From the NCBI GenBank assembly GCA_944548615.1, contig OX155951.1, positions 39,862,808-39,926,807 on the forward strand: a stretch of DNA of 64,000 nt, in the 5' to 3' direction. The notes beneath the pieces were generated by a model. The model saw only the letters and a program-made list of their open reading frames with translations. It was not told the origin of the DNA and ran no database searches. Source of the DNA: Micropterix aruncella. Taxonomy: Eukaryota > Arthropoda > Insecta > Lepidoptera > Micropterigidae. The position numbers and the translations under genes are program-made. Each line of letters begins with the position of its first letter. Position 1 is the stretch's first letter. Below are positions 12,190 through 24,470 of the stretch, one piece after another.

Positions 12190-12955
12190 ACTACATTGTA
12201 TTATTATATGTATATTTTTTTATATTATGATATGTTTGCGGTTGCCATTTGACATTATTGATGAAAGTAAGGTATTTAGTTTTTCCTATATTCAAGTTGA
12301 GTAGGAAATTAACCAACCTCCAATTAACCGATTCTCGTGCTTTATTTATACCTATATTTTCCCCATTTAAAGCTTCAGCCCAATTGCAACCCTCGAAAAT
12401 AACGACAGTATTATCAGCAAATCTAGTTATTCGACCTACTAGCTTATAGAGGTTGTTTATGTATAGAATACGTCCGATAACACTACCCTGAGGGACGCCA
12501 AATGAGAAGTATTCTGGCAGACTTCTAAAGAATCTATGAAAACTACATGATTTATATCCGTAAGATAGCTCGCAATCCAGTAAAGAGTAACATGCTCCAG
12601 TCCTACCTCAGCCAATCTTTGAAGAAGCTTATCATGCGAAACCATATCGAATGCCTGTGCAAGGTCCAAGAAGATCGCCATACACTTTCTACCGATATCA
12701 AATTAATAATTAATTAAGGTGGTAACTTTCGCTATTGTCTTCGAATTCCTATTCCCTCTCTAAATGCAAACTGATTATCTAAAATAATATTGTTATTCGT
12801 CAGATATACGAGTATAAGGAGTCTTTATTTTACGACCTTATCTATCACCTTAGATAATGTACTGAGTAGGGAGATATGTAGGCCTATAATAATATTTTAT
12901 GTCTAGTTTGTCGCCATTTTAAAATATTGGGATGACTTCAGCGCATTTCATTACA
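12190..12955 (-). pseudogene. LINE reverse transcriptase remnant (Jockey/CR1 type)
   Basis: Read on the minus strand, decayed RT motifs occur in the proper order: a YRP/STLSKVIDKVVK block near 12890-12830, NNIIL-DNQFAFREG near 12770, AIFLDLAQAFDMVSHDKLLQ near 12675, and the catalytic box as RFADNTVVIFEG near 12420. The usual FADD is FADN here, and several frameshifts and stops separate the blocks, so it is inactive. The domain continues leftwards to about 12190 (KTKYLTFINNVKW). Confidence 0.8.
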
Positions 12956-14239
12956 CTATCAAATTCAAAATTCAAAATTCTTTATTAATCCCTAATGTTA
13001 CACATATGTTTAAATTCAAAGCCATCCTAACTAGGCTTCGCCTGTTCTAAGGTAGGCTTAATATAAAAGAAGGTAGAGTGGTTTTATTAAGAAATATATA
13101 AAATATACCTGTTATAAAACTACAGTTATCTATGTCAGTTGAATTATATAGCTCCATTTTTGATGCCTTAACCGCCCTACCTATACGAACGTACGTTAGA
13201 CGTCCGCTATATTATCGCCTGAACACAACAAAACGTCTCATGTAGGATACGTTCAAGTACAAATAAAAAAAGGAAAAAAAATATAAACCTGAAACCCACA
13301 GAGTACCTACTTGATACGTGAAATTGTTACAACTTTTCTAAATACAAAAAAGGGTCAAAAATGGTATATTGTGTATTTTTTTTCTGGTATATTGTTAACA
13401 AGTATTATTATTAAGAAATCTAATGAAAAAACCCATCGAATTTTCACCTACTTTTTGTATAATAACCCAAATGTAGGGCGGTTAAAATGCGTGAATTCAA
13501 AACTTCAATACCCAAAATAGCTGTCTTTTAGTGAATGTGTAATTTGGGTAATTTCCTGCGGCGTTATTGATGTCAAAAGGTACCTACTATAAAACTTACA
13601 GGTGGATGGGTATTTCCCGAATGTACAGTTCTGTTATGTATATGTTTTGTAATTTTTTTGTCGGCATTAGTAAAGTAGGGTTGATATTTTCCGTTGTTTA
13701 TAGAGCTGCCAAAGGAATTACTTTTATATTATGTTGGATGGACTTCCAGTTAATCCTATAAACCGCATCGAATCACCATCGGGAGCCTCCAAGGCGGCAG
13801 CTTAACCTCGCAGTCTTGAGCTGCTCGTATTTTACTCACACATAGTGGCGTAGTGGGTATTTTCAGGCGCCCATAAACCGGACACAGTCATCAAAATGTC
13901 CCCTAAACGGAAAACGTAAAACTAAAATTTTTCTCTACGTATTGCCATCTAGTGGGCTGCAGCCGCGTTTACGACCGACTTACCTCGCTGCTCTCTTGTT
14001 TCGCGATGAAACCGGCAGATAGCGCAATATGTTTGATAGCATAGATTTATTATTTGATAGCATGGAGAAAGACTAGATGTTTTTCTTCAATATTTGTTTT
14101 ACCTATCTGAGATTTCAGAATAGGTATCCATATTTCGTAAGTTTATTACCTATATTAATCAATTCGGAAGTATACGATTTCCCCCGTAATTCGAGAGCAT
14201 TTTTACATAATTTCCCAAAAAAAAAAGAAATGTGTTTCT
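12956..14239. other. intergenic with a possible LINE 3' end
   Basis: At 12958-13070 a TTCAAAATTCAAAATTC run plus AGGCTTCGCCTGTTC resembles a LINE 3' tail on the minus strand; a weak relative is at 24700-24780. No gene is seen in the rest. Confidence 0.35.
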
Positions 14240-14600
14240 TCTATGTATGTTTTCCGTTTCTCTATTCGATCGTAACTTCTAAACGCTTGAGCAGATTTAG
14301 ACGTGCGTAGTATTGTTAGAATCGTTATGTCACACGTGAATGTCATAGGTGACCTTAACTGTTTAATTATCAGGTAAGTAGTTGTCTAAATGTCCAAATG
14401 TCCAAAGGTCAAGAAATTTATAGTGCCAATAAAGTGTCTAATTGAGTACATTAAGGAAATATACATGTATCTATACGTAGAAATACATAAGCCACAAATA
14501 TTTCATTAAAATACCGTAATAAGAATAATCATAATTACAATATTTCACTTCCTGTAACGGTAGTCTCGTGTTTTTATTCTTTTTAATATATTTACTAGTT
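14240..14600 (+). repeat. dispersed repeat family 2, copy b
   Basis: This is one of the two longest copies in the window. It shares with 25990-26385 the blocks GTTTTCCGTTTCT, TATTGTTAGAATCGTTAT, CCAAATGTCCAAAGGTCAA, CCACAAATATTTCAT and a terminal CTGTAACGGTAGTC. Non-coding. Confidence 0.65.
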
Positions 14601-14821
14601 CGAAAGTGCATATTCGCATACTAGTGCATATTCGAAAACTGAAAATTTGTCATATATTTTGATATTACCAATGTTAACCAAAATAGTACCTAACCAAAAA
14701 TTTCAGCAACATAGTAATTTTAGCTATGATTTATATGAACGTGGTTACATGCCCGTAAATGTTTATCAATATTTTGAAGTAAATTTAATTCAGCGAGCAA
14801 AATTTTTCAAGTTTCGATAAA

Positions 14822-14863
14822 AATGCATTTGAAAGTTTGGTCAATGCATTTGAAAGTTTGGTC
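14822..14863. repeat. 21-bp tandem duplication
   Basis: Two adjacent exact copies of a 21-bp unit beginning AATGCATTTGAAAGTTTGG are present. Confidence 0.9.
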
Positions 14864-16904
14864 TGGGAATTTGATTTGGAGGCTAGATGAGTTTTGAAAG
14901 CAATTGTATTAAACTTCATGAGTTTATCACCCCATTTTTGTTAACATTAGGCCTATTTGTTGTTTTTTTTAGATTTCTATTTTTTGTTGTCCAGGCGCCA
15001 GGCACTATGTTGCACCAAAAGTTATTAAAATTTTAAGGTATATCGCATTGTATAGTGGAATTATCAATAATTAATGAATACTAAAATGTTATTATCTTAC
15101 TCTAAATTTAAGGATAAACGTATAAGATAAAAGTTATACCAATAAAGGAATGAAGAACATTGCTGAGATACTAATCGACAAAACTGGAAATTGAGGTTAG
15201 GTGGAAGACAATGCCAAACGCCACTTACATTTATTTAAGTTTGGTGTCCGAATTGTGGAGTAGTCAGATGAGGGCTGGTAGTCATCGTTTAAGGAATATC
15301 CATCTCCTTTTTCAGTAAATTGTAACCGCCAGATACTGGATCTGCCAGGATTCTTTCGCCGCATTGTCGCTTGACAATATCTTTCCTCGAGCGATTCGTA
15401 AACAATAACTAAGGGCAACCCAGTGCGATGGCTCTCCCGCGAGCTTTATCGGTGGAATAATGAATCCGACTCTACAGAATCATAATTATTATTTATTACC
15501 ACCAGAATTCGCCACCAGCTCGATTTTCGCATAAATGGCGCTTGGCACTATGTTACCCCCCACCTCTTCAATTCAGCGATTGCGTTGCTACGCGGGAGAC
15601 ATATAGTTCACCGATAAATACGCCAAACGCTATCTAAGAAAATATGAATTTGAGTGGGTTTGGCGTAGAATACGCATACTACATACTAATTTTTTTTTAT
15701 TGCAACAGTCTATTATGTTTATTTCAAGGTTAGTTTATTTGTAAACAGTTCATCGTAAAATGAAGAAATCGGTCGTCCCCAATTTTGCCGATTTTTCGTA
15801 TGGCCAACTGGGGGTGTCGAACACAACGGGCAAACCAATCACCCCAGGAAGTTTTAACGCCATTAAATCATTCTATATCGCGAAACGAAAGTGAGAGACT
15901 TTAGAGGACAAAGTACACCCACTGTTTAATTCCATCGACATTACCGTAAGAAACCAACGTCTAAGAGCGAGGCACTGGGAAGAGGATCCAGCGGAAGAAC
16001 CTCGTTCCATTACAACCATATTTGGACGGATTACTCCATTCTCCAGACTGGTCACTGATTCGACGTCGCTTGCGAGGCCACTGTCTGATGTTAGCGGTAA
16101 TTCAATTCGAATTTATCGCGGACCGTGGCGCTCTTTGGGTTTCAAGCTCATACGGGAACGGGTGGCCAACGGGTCGTTTCAAAGTTAGCTGACGTCATGT
16201 TTACAACCACTGCGCTGCTTAGGAAACGTAAATTCTAGACCCTCCCGGTTGTTCACCGGAGTGCACAATCGATTGTCAAACGCCGCACGTTGCGCAGGTG
16301 ATCCCCCAGATTGGATCCCCCCCCCCCAGATCCCTTAGATTGGTGTTCCACAGAATTCTTGCGGGGTTAATCTCTCTTCGAGTAAGCTATCGGATGGAAG
16401 TTAAACCGTGAGTTGAGCCGACCCAAAATAATATACAGATCATCGGCCCAAGCTGCACAGAACCGTTAGATACCGATACCTAATCTGGCCACACCGTTTT
16501 GTATGGCCAGCTTAATTTGTACCGTAGATTCAAATTGGTCCAGGTGAAAGACAGATCCTGTATTTTGATTTGTAAGTCTGAAATGAACCTTATAATTCAC
16601 CATATTTTTTTTAGTTTTAAGGCTTAAAAATCTATGCTTAAAATCAGAATGAACATTATGTTATATGAATGTTACATAAACATTTATTTCTATGGAAATG
16701 TTCGAAAAATGTTTTGTTTTTATTGATTTTCACACTGCCCAAATACTGTATAATAGAATTACATGTGGTTTTCTGAAATTTAAATATCTCAAGTAAATAT
16801 TATACAATAATGTAGTACTAAATTATAATAAAATTGTATAAGTGACCTTCCCCATATAATGGTTCTGTTTTAGGCGGGTCTTACTCCCGAAAAGGATTAT
16901 TTGA
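14864..16904. other. intergenic, nothing assigned
   Basis: No supported gene is present. GGCACTATGTT motifs at about 15001 and 15543 hint at an old element. The 60-73-codon minus-strand frames at 15197-15418 and 15873-16055 have no recognisable domain. A poly(C) run lies at about 16318. Confidence 0.35.
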
Positions 16905-17820
16905 GTCCAAATCGCGATCTTCCCTTTTTATTAAAAAAAACTATCCGATTTATTAAAAAAAACTCTGTACCCCAGTTTTAGACCGACGTATTTTCTGTCT
17001 CCAAAAACGAGTGATAAGAATTTTGATTAATCTTGACCATACTAAATCATGTAGTGGTCCTTTCAGAATACTCAGTACTCACTCCAACACCAATATATGT
17101 CTTTGAATGCATAAAGTTGGTATTAAAATATATGGGAAAGTTAGAGAATCAAAAGGAAAGTATCTCTCGTTTTAGCGGAAGTAGGCACAATTTAATACTA
17201 CCCTGTTCGTCTTTTGAATTATTTAAAAACGATCCAAAATACTCTGGTATGTTACAATAAACTACACGAATATATTAAAATTATATGTCGAAACGGGAAA
17301 ATATCCCAGTTCAAGTAAAAATTTAATGGCTACCTTACTGAGAGAGAATTGTACTATTTCAACGAATTATAATTAGGTAACTGACAATTTTAATTTTGAT
17401 TATTTTATTATGATGACTATTTTATTTTCTCTACGATAATCAAATGTATTTTGTATTGGTAGGACCGCATTAATATCTATTTCATGGCAACTAAAATGAT
17501 AATTCTCATTTTCTACAGTATAAATATCTTTTTTTACTGTATCAAATAATTATCAGATTGATTTTGTAGTTTTAACTATTTAATACGATTATTATAAATT
17601 ATGCGGTGAGACTCTTCAGGTACCATTAATGTCGGTTTTTAGAATTATTTTAATCCTAAGCAGCTATTTACTAATATATTATATCGATACCATAATCACT
17701 GACTTTGTTCTTTGGATTTTATAATCAAATTATATAATATCATGTATCCAACGTTTTATTTACTAATATCTAAACAACTATGTATACGGTTGTGAAATCA
17801 ATAACTTAATTTGATTTGAT
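16905..17820 (+). mobile_element. CR1/Jockey-like LINE 3' end, family 1 copy b
   Basis: The plus strand encodes a decayed RT C-terminus: LQKRVIRILINLDHTKSC near 17003, LTPTPIYVFECIKLVLKY near 17080, RHNLILPCSSFELFKNDPKY near 17185 and IKIICRNGKISQFK near 17275. An AT-rich UTR follows, ending with AACTTAATTTGATTTGAT at about 17804-17821, like the tails of the copies at 8099 and 40133. Stops and frameshifts make it a pseudogene. Confidence 0.75.
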
Positions 17821-18299
17821 CTGCTGTGGAGAAAGATTTATTGAGGATTTTTTGGTCAATTTGGCAATGAAAAATGGCAGTAAAATTTTGTGACCACAAT
17901 ACATAAGTACCTATAGATTTTCAATTCGCAATAATAAAAAGGGTAAACTCCTAAGGCTGCGTGTAAAAGTAAGAAGAGGTGGTGAGGTTACGTGCTACCC
18001 AGCACCTTTAGAGATTTACTTTTACGATGGTCCGTGGACTGGAAGGCGGTTTCAGCGGTGTGATGCGGCGTGCCCGAGGCGAACAATAGATGGAGAGTTC
18101 ACTGCAATTAATCTTACCTTATTTAAAAAAAACTCATTTCCTATATAGAATAGGTATTTCGTTTTATTGGTAAGAGGCATTAAAGCTAATCATTCAGCAA
18201 TAAAACATAGTGCTAAATTATTATAATTCACTTACCTCTTGGTCTGACCGAAAAATTACAGGTCATTTTCACTAACATAGACTTGTAACGTTAATTATA
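17821..18299. other. intergenic, nothing assigned
   Basis: No gene or repeat was recognised in this spacer. Confidence 0.35.
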
Positions 18300-18790
18300 T
18301 AAGTTATCAGATTGCTCAACGCCGTATTACGTTTTGGCAGCTAGGATTTTACTACGAAACGCCACGTGTAGATAGCAGCCATATTTTCAAACAATAATTA
18401 ATATCCTCTATGTTTAGTAGCCCAATAGATTACGGTTTAACGCGCCGTTACGGTATTCTATCTCAAAAAAAAATATTTATGTAATAATAAAAGATTTTTT
18501 AATCATAGCGCTATTATTTTATTATTATTTACATAATTATATCAATTTTTATTTTGGTATACTGGTTTCAATGCGTAAAAATTTATTTTCAAATAGACTA
18601 TTAGATGACCCTCTAATATTTCTGTTACGTAATGAGCCTATATAAAATCCCATAGATGACCCTAGTAGTTAAACGTAATTATTGTTACCAATGGTCAAAT
18701 AATGGGTATTTATGATGAATCAGTCGTTTAAAAAATATCATTCATTATCAATTTTATTATAAATGGTCAAACAAATTGCTATTATATTCC
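18300..18790. mobile_element. one-ended copy of the 28145 TIR element
   Basis: The left end (CAGATTGCTCAACGCCGTAT) and interior blocks (GGCAGCTAGGATTTTAC, TAGATGACCCT) match the element at 28145-28757, but no right terminal repeat is found. It is a truncated non-coding copy. Confidence 0.5.
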
Positions 18791-18948
18791 CGGGGCGCTC
18801 CGAAAATCAGTATGTGGCCGAGAGTGTTCCGTTACCAGCAAACAATTCATAGCGTCGTAATTAAGCATATCTAATTACTTTGTTATGTGTGATACATAAT
18901 GTTCATTCGTAACTGTCATAGCTGGAGAGCGAATCAATATATTATGTA

Positions 18949-19343
18949 ACCTGGTCCATGAAAAGAGGGCTTATGTGCGAAAACAAGTTTTCGAGAAAAG
19001 AGCTGTTAAAGGTCTCAGTTTCGTCAGTGTCTCGTTAGTTGTTCCCTTTACTCCGCGTTGCCTGGCGTCTAACTATATTCAAGAACGTTAAATGCAAGTC
19101 GTGTTAACGACTGAGTCGGAATAAATATTTAATCTGTCTCTCTCTCCTTATTTCAGATTTTTTATAAATAACAATTCCTGTCGCAGTTTTACTCTTCTTC
19201 TTCATTTTTAGTAAAACTTTTCAACAAAATATTATGACATTCTGGTTTTCGCCATGTGAAAGAACGTCTCAAACTCTATCCGAATCGGCAAAAAAGTAGA
19301 AAATGTTTTTTTTACACCTAAGCCCCCTTTTCATAGAACAGGT
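18949..19343. mobile_element. TIR element of about 395 bp
   Basis: The left end ACCTGGTCCATGAAAAGAG is mirrored at the right end, which on the minus strand reads ACCTGTTCTATGAAAAGGG; the two stay similar for about 28 bp. No coding capacity is seen. Superfamily unknown. Confidence 0.6.
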
Positions 19344-19908
19344 CACATATAAATAAATATATGAAAAAATCGACATAGAACAATTACACCACACATATCC
19401 ATCATCCTGCTGACATGCTATAATTCAAATCCTAATTTCTACTTAGCAAAACACTATCGATAACCGTGTAAAACCTGGAGAGAGCTTTCGGACTAAAAGC
19501 ATCGTGGCGGCCGCATCACAGCGCCAATTTGTAATAAAACATAATCACTGTAGGAGGTTCGCGTCCGGGATAAGCCGCCCTCTCTTTTATTTACAGCTTC
19601 ATAAACGACGCGTTAAATTTTCTCTCCGCTCCGCGCCAAGCCCCAAGAAACCGCCGAAAGCCGCATCACAAATCTCAAATGCCCAAATATTTCTCGCCGA
19701 GTTTACTACCGCCACAAAAGTATAATACTCTCAGAAGAAAATTTTAGTTTTAGTGCGCTCAAACTTGAAAGTATTGTATGGCATGCTCGAAATAATTTAA
19801 GCCCTAAATCAGGATTTATGCTCCTTGAAGGTTAACTTTATACAGCAAAATATGCTTCATTGCGAAGTGACGTAAATCGAGTTTTCGTATTACGGAAGTA
19901 TTCCTTAA
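19344..19908. other. intergenic, moderately CpG-rich in the middle
   Basis: Around 19500-19720 the base composition is richer in CG and one frame stays open for about 73 codons from a GTG, but no domain or splice structure supports it. Confidence 0.3.
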
Positions 19909-20136
19909 GGACAATTGCCCGATTGCGTTTCTTTGTGAAATAAAACTAAAATTAGTTCATGCAAACGAGATAGAGCAATACGTTAGAGCGGAATATAAAA
20001 CGAATGATCGTCGATAAAAACTACCTGTCGAACTTATACTCGTCCGAATAAATTTGAACACGTTGCTCTGTCTGGTTCACACAAACTAATTTCCGCTTTT
20101 AGTTCACGAAGAATCGCAATCGAGCCCAATGTGTCC
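19909..20136. mobile_element. TIR MITE, copy 2
   Basis: This 228-bp element has inverted ends GGACAATTGCCCGATTGCG and, on the minus strand at the right, GGACACATTGGGCTCGATTG. It shares ends and the internal ACGTTAGAGCGGAATATAAA block with the copy at 931-1243. Non-coding. Confidence 0.7.
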
Positions 20137-20837
20137 TCTAATTTCAAACTCTGTCAGATCCATATAGGTCTATTTAACAGTAGATAAAATATTTTTATAA
20201 CCCTTTAACCCCTGGGTGGCCACGCACGCCGATCGGCGTTTTTCGTGTTATCTGTGTTATATCCGTATTTATTAAAATATCGACTCTATTTTTCACTGCA
20301 CTGCAGTAAAAGCCTGTCATTAATGCCTGCCATTGAATAAGCCACCGTTATATATTAGTATACCTACTTGCAGACACCTTTTACAAACAAATTTTCAAGG
20401 GCTTCGAAAATTCAAAATCATTTTATAAATTATCGATTAGGAATAATGTATAAATTATATTTTTCCACAATATTGAGACATCAGAATCTTAATACTAGCA
20501 ATGAACACTGCTCAAATAAATAAAATATTAAAATAAGTAAAATAAATGAATAAAATATTTGTGCCAAGTTTTTAAATTTGATTTTTCTTTTTTTAGTGCT
20601 TTTTTTAGTACGTTTGATTTCTGAGTTCAATAACAAAATATAAACATTTTGAAAAAAAAAATTAACTTAGCATCTTTATAAACCACATGAAAACTTATGT
20701 CACATCAATTTATACAAAATCTATTGAACCAATTTTCACAAACCTTGACATATATGTTATTTTCGTCACCCTTTAACAGTTTTATGCATCGAAAATGAAA
20801 ATATTAATATCATAAATTTATGCAAAATTAAAATTAT
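20137..20837. other. AT-rich spacer with a possible TTAA-element end
   Basis: At 20203 TTTAACCCCTGGGTGGCC followed by the palindrome ACGCCGATCGGCGT resembles a TTAA-target transposon terminus, but no matching opposite end was found. Confidence 0.35.
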
Positions 20838-21525
20838 GAATAAAATGACTACTGAATTTAATATTCATAGATTAAGAAGTAAAATAACTATATTATTGTG
20901 TCCGAAAATAGGATATAGCTAGTTTTGATATTCAAATTTGAATCTTATGGATATTTTTTAATTAAGCTATTGTTGCTTGGAGTTTCAATGTTTGACTAAG
21001 TAGTTTCTTCGAAATACTCATTCAAATATTGTTTCATTGAAAACTTTATTCTCAATAAACTTTATTTACCTAGCGAATAAGTTGTTTCTAATAATTTCAA
21101 ATAGAATAGACCGCTTTTTGTACCGACAGTTGTGTAATTTCAAAATTTAATAGTTTCGAAATTATTGTTTTTGTCAAATAAGCTTTTTAAGTCTATCTGC
21201 CTCAATATCCATAATTTCCCGCACTTTCCTCATATATTGATTTTTACAACTTCGTCTATTATTGAAAAAGGGCGCCCTTTCACTTCTCATCGCTTGCGAC
21301 CATTTCTATTTTCCAATAATATTTGTAGATTAGATACTTTTAGAAATAAGGTTTATATAATAAATAATAATGGCAAACATTTATGCAATGTTAAAAGTAT
21401 AATTAAAATGACTACTGAATATTTTTTTTAATTTATTAGATTAAGAAGTAAAATAAGCATAATATTGTGTCGGAAAATAGGATATAGCGAGTTTCGATAA
21501 TCAAATTTAAATCTGATGCCTGCTT
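20838..21525. repeat. unclassified repeat with internal direct repeats
   Basis: Blocks at 20838-20955 and 21405-21525 are diverged direct copies (AATGACTACTGAAT, AGATTAAGAAGTAAAATAA, GAAAATAGGATATAGC). The stretch between them (20980-21340) is repeated at 24140-24470, including TATTGAAAAAGGGCGCCC and TTGC-GACCATTTCTATTTTCC. The arrangement resembles an element bounded by direct repeats, but class and limits are unknown. Confidence 0.5.
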
Positions 21526-21894
21526 TTGTTATTAACTTCAGGTTCTGACGTAACCAAAACACAGGGAGCTAATAGATTCGCCATTAATCGCCATGACAGT
21601 TTTTCGATGATTTATTTGCTCTTATTGGTCGGTATGAATATGGCGGTGTTTGAAAACAGTTGTATGGATGTAACGGAGTTTGAAATTTAACGCATTTTTT
21701 TTTACTTTCCAGGCCCAGCTATCAACGAGGAGGGATAATATGTACTGTCAACGCGCTAAAGTTTCTTTTCGAGATGAAGACAGAAATATCAATTTTGAGC
21801 ATCCCGAAGTGATTATGACCATTTTCAGATTGAAATCTGTCTGTGTGTCTTTGTGTGCATTCCTTAACGATATAGCCCTAACGTTATATTAAGC

Positions 21895-22451
21895 TTAACC
21901 CGTTGAGTATGAGTCAACCAAATCTGGTTGCGAAACAATTATCCGTTGAGTACGAGTAGACCAAATCTGGTCGCGCGTTTTTTTCACTCTTTGACGTTCT
22001 CATATTTATTCATAATTATCTAATTGTTTTACAAAATTATATTTCAATATTCTATATTCGAAATTTCAATGCAATCATTGTGAAGTTGTTCTTTTTATGA
22101 TTGTTGTAGTAGTTTCGTAGTTATAGTACTTTAACCCCTCAAATGAATGGCGATTAGCTCGGGTTGCCTACGGCAAAATGTATATAAATTTATATTTACA
22201 TTTACATTTACATTTACATAGAGTGGGGTTTACTATAGAGCTATAGCATTACTATAGAGCGGATTACTATAAAGCGGCGCACATTTACATTTATATTTAT
22301 ATTTATATAAATTTATATACATTTTGTATACATTTTGCCAAGGCATCCCTTAAGGGACGCCTCACATTTGAGGGGTTAAGTCGATGTCGCCGAAAATCCT
22401 GCAAAAGAGACAGATGCATCCATGAAAATACCCATTTACTCCAAGGGTTAA
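21895..22451. mobile_element. TTAA-target (piggyBac-like) MITE
   Basis: The element is bounded by TTAA on both sides and has short inverted ends TTAACCCGTTGAGTA and, from the right, TTAACCCTTGGAGTA. Near the left end two direct copies of the CCGTTGAGTA(T/C)GAGT...CCAAATCTGG block lie 42 bp apart. There is no transposase. Excision down to one TTAA restores the host repeat. It is itself interrupted by 22131-22379. Confidence 0.75.
22131..22379. mobile_element. nested TTAA-target MITE
   Basis: Perfect 15-bp inverted ends TTAACCCCTCAAATG lie at both borders, each starting in TTAA. Inside are inverted ATGTATATAAATTTATAT blocks and ACATTT repeats. It sits within the larger TTAA element and is therefore younger. 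Confidence 0.85.
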
Positions 22452-22710
22452 ATTCAAATCACGATTATAACCAAAAGAAACGTTATTGAGCTTAAATTCG
22501 GCATGCAGGCGTCATTTGGTCATGGCAAAAGTGGAAAAGATTGTGGTTAAAATCAGTCCACCTAAAATCCTAGTCATATTCAATCTCAAAATGTTGGACT
22601 TAGAGATTGGAAATTTGGTACTCTGATGCTTTGTTGGACCGAAACTACATGGTGACATTTTTGTCCGGATATCTTATATAAAAGCTACACTTATAATATT
22701 TTAATTCCAC

Positions 22711-23199
22711 CATAAAATTTAATCAAATATTAAAGCGTTTGGGTTCAAATCCCCCTTAGCCGAGGATAAGAACCGCGCCGTCCGAGGCGGTTGAAAGAGA
22801 GGGCGCCGCCCGCCCAAAGAGAGGGCGCTCATTGATTATAAATATCAAAATGATATTTAGATGAAGTCAGCCCTTGGCCGCCGGGAAAATTTTGAGGTGA
22901 CACAAACGAATTTTATAACTGTTCTTTCGGAATCTGGCGTCGTTTGAAACTAAATGAAGTTTTGGGAGCAAAGAACTCAAGTGAGACAAGACCATGGAGT
23001 AAAAATATATTTTTTTTAAATTGATTCTGGCGGAGTTTGAAATAAAACGACACAATTGCTCATGAGGACCGATCAACATACTTTGCACCAATATCAGTAA
23101 ATTAAAATCCCAACTCTGGCAGCCGAGTTTATAATGGCATGTTTGCTTGTTTGAATGTACTCTATATTGTGGAATTTTACAATGTTCGGGTTTATCATA
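22711..23199. other. spacer, nothing assigned
   Basis: A direct repeat AGAGAGGGCGC flanks CGCCCGCCC at about 22795-22830. The 112-codon minus frame at 22867-23205 has no known domain. Confidence 0.35.
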
Positions 23200-23433
23200 C
23201 GACACTCTCTTACAACCAACTTAAGTGTTTATATGTATGTGTGCGTGTTATATGTGTGTAAGTGAGCGCATTATTATTGCATTTCATCAACAGAGGTGAA
23301 ATGCAATTCCGTTAATTTTATCTCAACGGAAAATGATGATTCGGCCGGGGATTAAACTACCGGGCTTTAGCACACGGTGGCAGTAGTTAGGTCGCCTTAT
23401 ATTACATTGTAAGGTCCCGACCTTACAATGTAA
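23200..23433. mobile_element. SINE-like cluster with inverted heads
   Basis: On the minus strand from about 23375 the sequence matches the SINE-like element at 44469-44772: CATTTTCCGTTGAGA, AATTAACGGAATTGCATTT, GATGAAATGCAATAA. Directly after it, on the plus strand, comes another head (CAGTAGTTAGGTCGCC). This runs into a perfect 15-bp palindrome at 23402-23433 (TTACATTGTAAGGTC, spacer CC, then its complement), i.e. a third head in inverse orientation. Confidence 0.6.
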
Positions 23434-23716
23434 GATAAAGTCACGGACGAGAGACCTATGTTAAGGACGAGAAAAAATTGGTCTTACTATTGCCACCTCT
23501 CACCGCAACAAATTGAGAAATAAAACAAATCCAGAGCGGTTTTCTTATGTTACAATAATATATACAAGCAACTCAACGTAAAGCCTCGTACCTACCATGT
23601 ACGTACATACACAATGTACGTACAATGAACGGCTGCACTACTCATTGAGCAGTACCCCGGAAATATTTCCGATTTCATCCTCGAAGACATTGTAGGCACC
23701 GAAATGCAAATCGTTA

Positions 23717-24034
23717 AATTATATTCAATTAATTAAATTAATTTAATTAAATTACATTATATAAAATTTAATCGCAATACCCGAGGCAGAGAGTTACATT
23801 TAATGAAATTATGATTATAAAAATGATACTTATAATAGAATTTGTAATAAGTTATATATTATATTAAATTAAATTATACAAATTATAATTGTATATTTTT
23901 TAAAAATTAAATAATTTAATTATAATAATACGTATAATAATAACTAAAAATATATTTACTATTAAAATTATATTAAGTTAAATTAAATTATGCCGATCTT
24001 TAAATTAAAATAATGAAATTAAATTAAATTGAAT
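23717..24034. repeat. AATTAAATT low-complexity tract
   Basis: The stretch is almost entirely A and T with repeated TTAAATTAAATT units. Confidence 0.8.
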
Positions 24035-24139
24035 TAACTCGCTACATCAAAGGCAGAGCACGACGATGTTTTACGAGAGAGATGCGGAATTGCGGGGTGA
24101 GATCGTGTTATTATGTCTCCCTTAGTGGACAGCACAATC

Positions 24140-24470
24140 CATAGTCAAACTACTCAGTCAACTATTGTTTCAACGAAGAACTTTATTTTCAATAAACCTT
24201 TTTTTCTGCGCTAACAAATTGTTTCTAATAATTAGAAATAGAATAGTTCACTCTATGTATGTACCAGGGGTCGTGTTTAAAAAAAAATAAATTATTAATT
24301 TTGTTAAATAAGCTTTTTAAGTCTATCTGTCTCGCTATCCATAATTTTTCGATTCGTCTCGAATATCGGGTTTAAAAACGTCGTCTATTATTGAAAAAGG
24401 GCGCCCTTTTACGTCGCGTCGCTTGCGGCCATTTCTATTTTCCATTATTGTTTGCAATGTCATTGTCGAG
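24140..24470 (+). repeat. second copy of the 20980-21340 repeat
   Basis: It shares AATAAGCTTTTTAAGTCTAT, ATTATTGAAAAAGGGCGCCC and GGCCATTTCTATTTTCCA with the stretch at 20980-21340. Non-coding. Confidence 0.65.

Larger units (their letters stand above)
21775..22710 (+). repeat. dispersed repeat family 3, split by a TTAA insertion
   Basis: The two halves (21775-21894 and 22452-22710) together match the uninterrupted copy at 54150-54510: GTGTGTCTTTGTGTG, CATTTGGTCAT, AAAATCAGTCCACC, TTGGACTTAGA. The split is explained by the element at 21895-22451. Non-coding, class unknown. Confidence 0.65.

Noticed and set aside
20203..20240. TTAACCCCTGGGTGGCC with palindrome ACGCCGATCGGCGT as a transposon end
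   Set aside because: Only one terminus was found, so no element can be delimited.
22735..22800. GGGTTCAAATCCCCC as a tRNA T-loop
   Set aside because: No acceptor stem, A box or cloverleaf could be built around it.
22867..23205. 112-codon frame, minus strand
   Set aside because: No recognisable domain, and part of it overlaps the SINE-like cluster.
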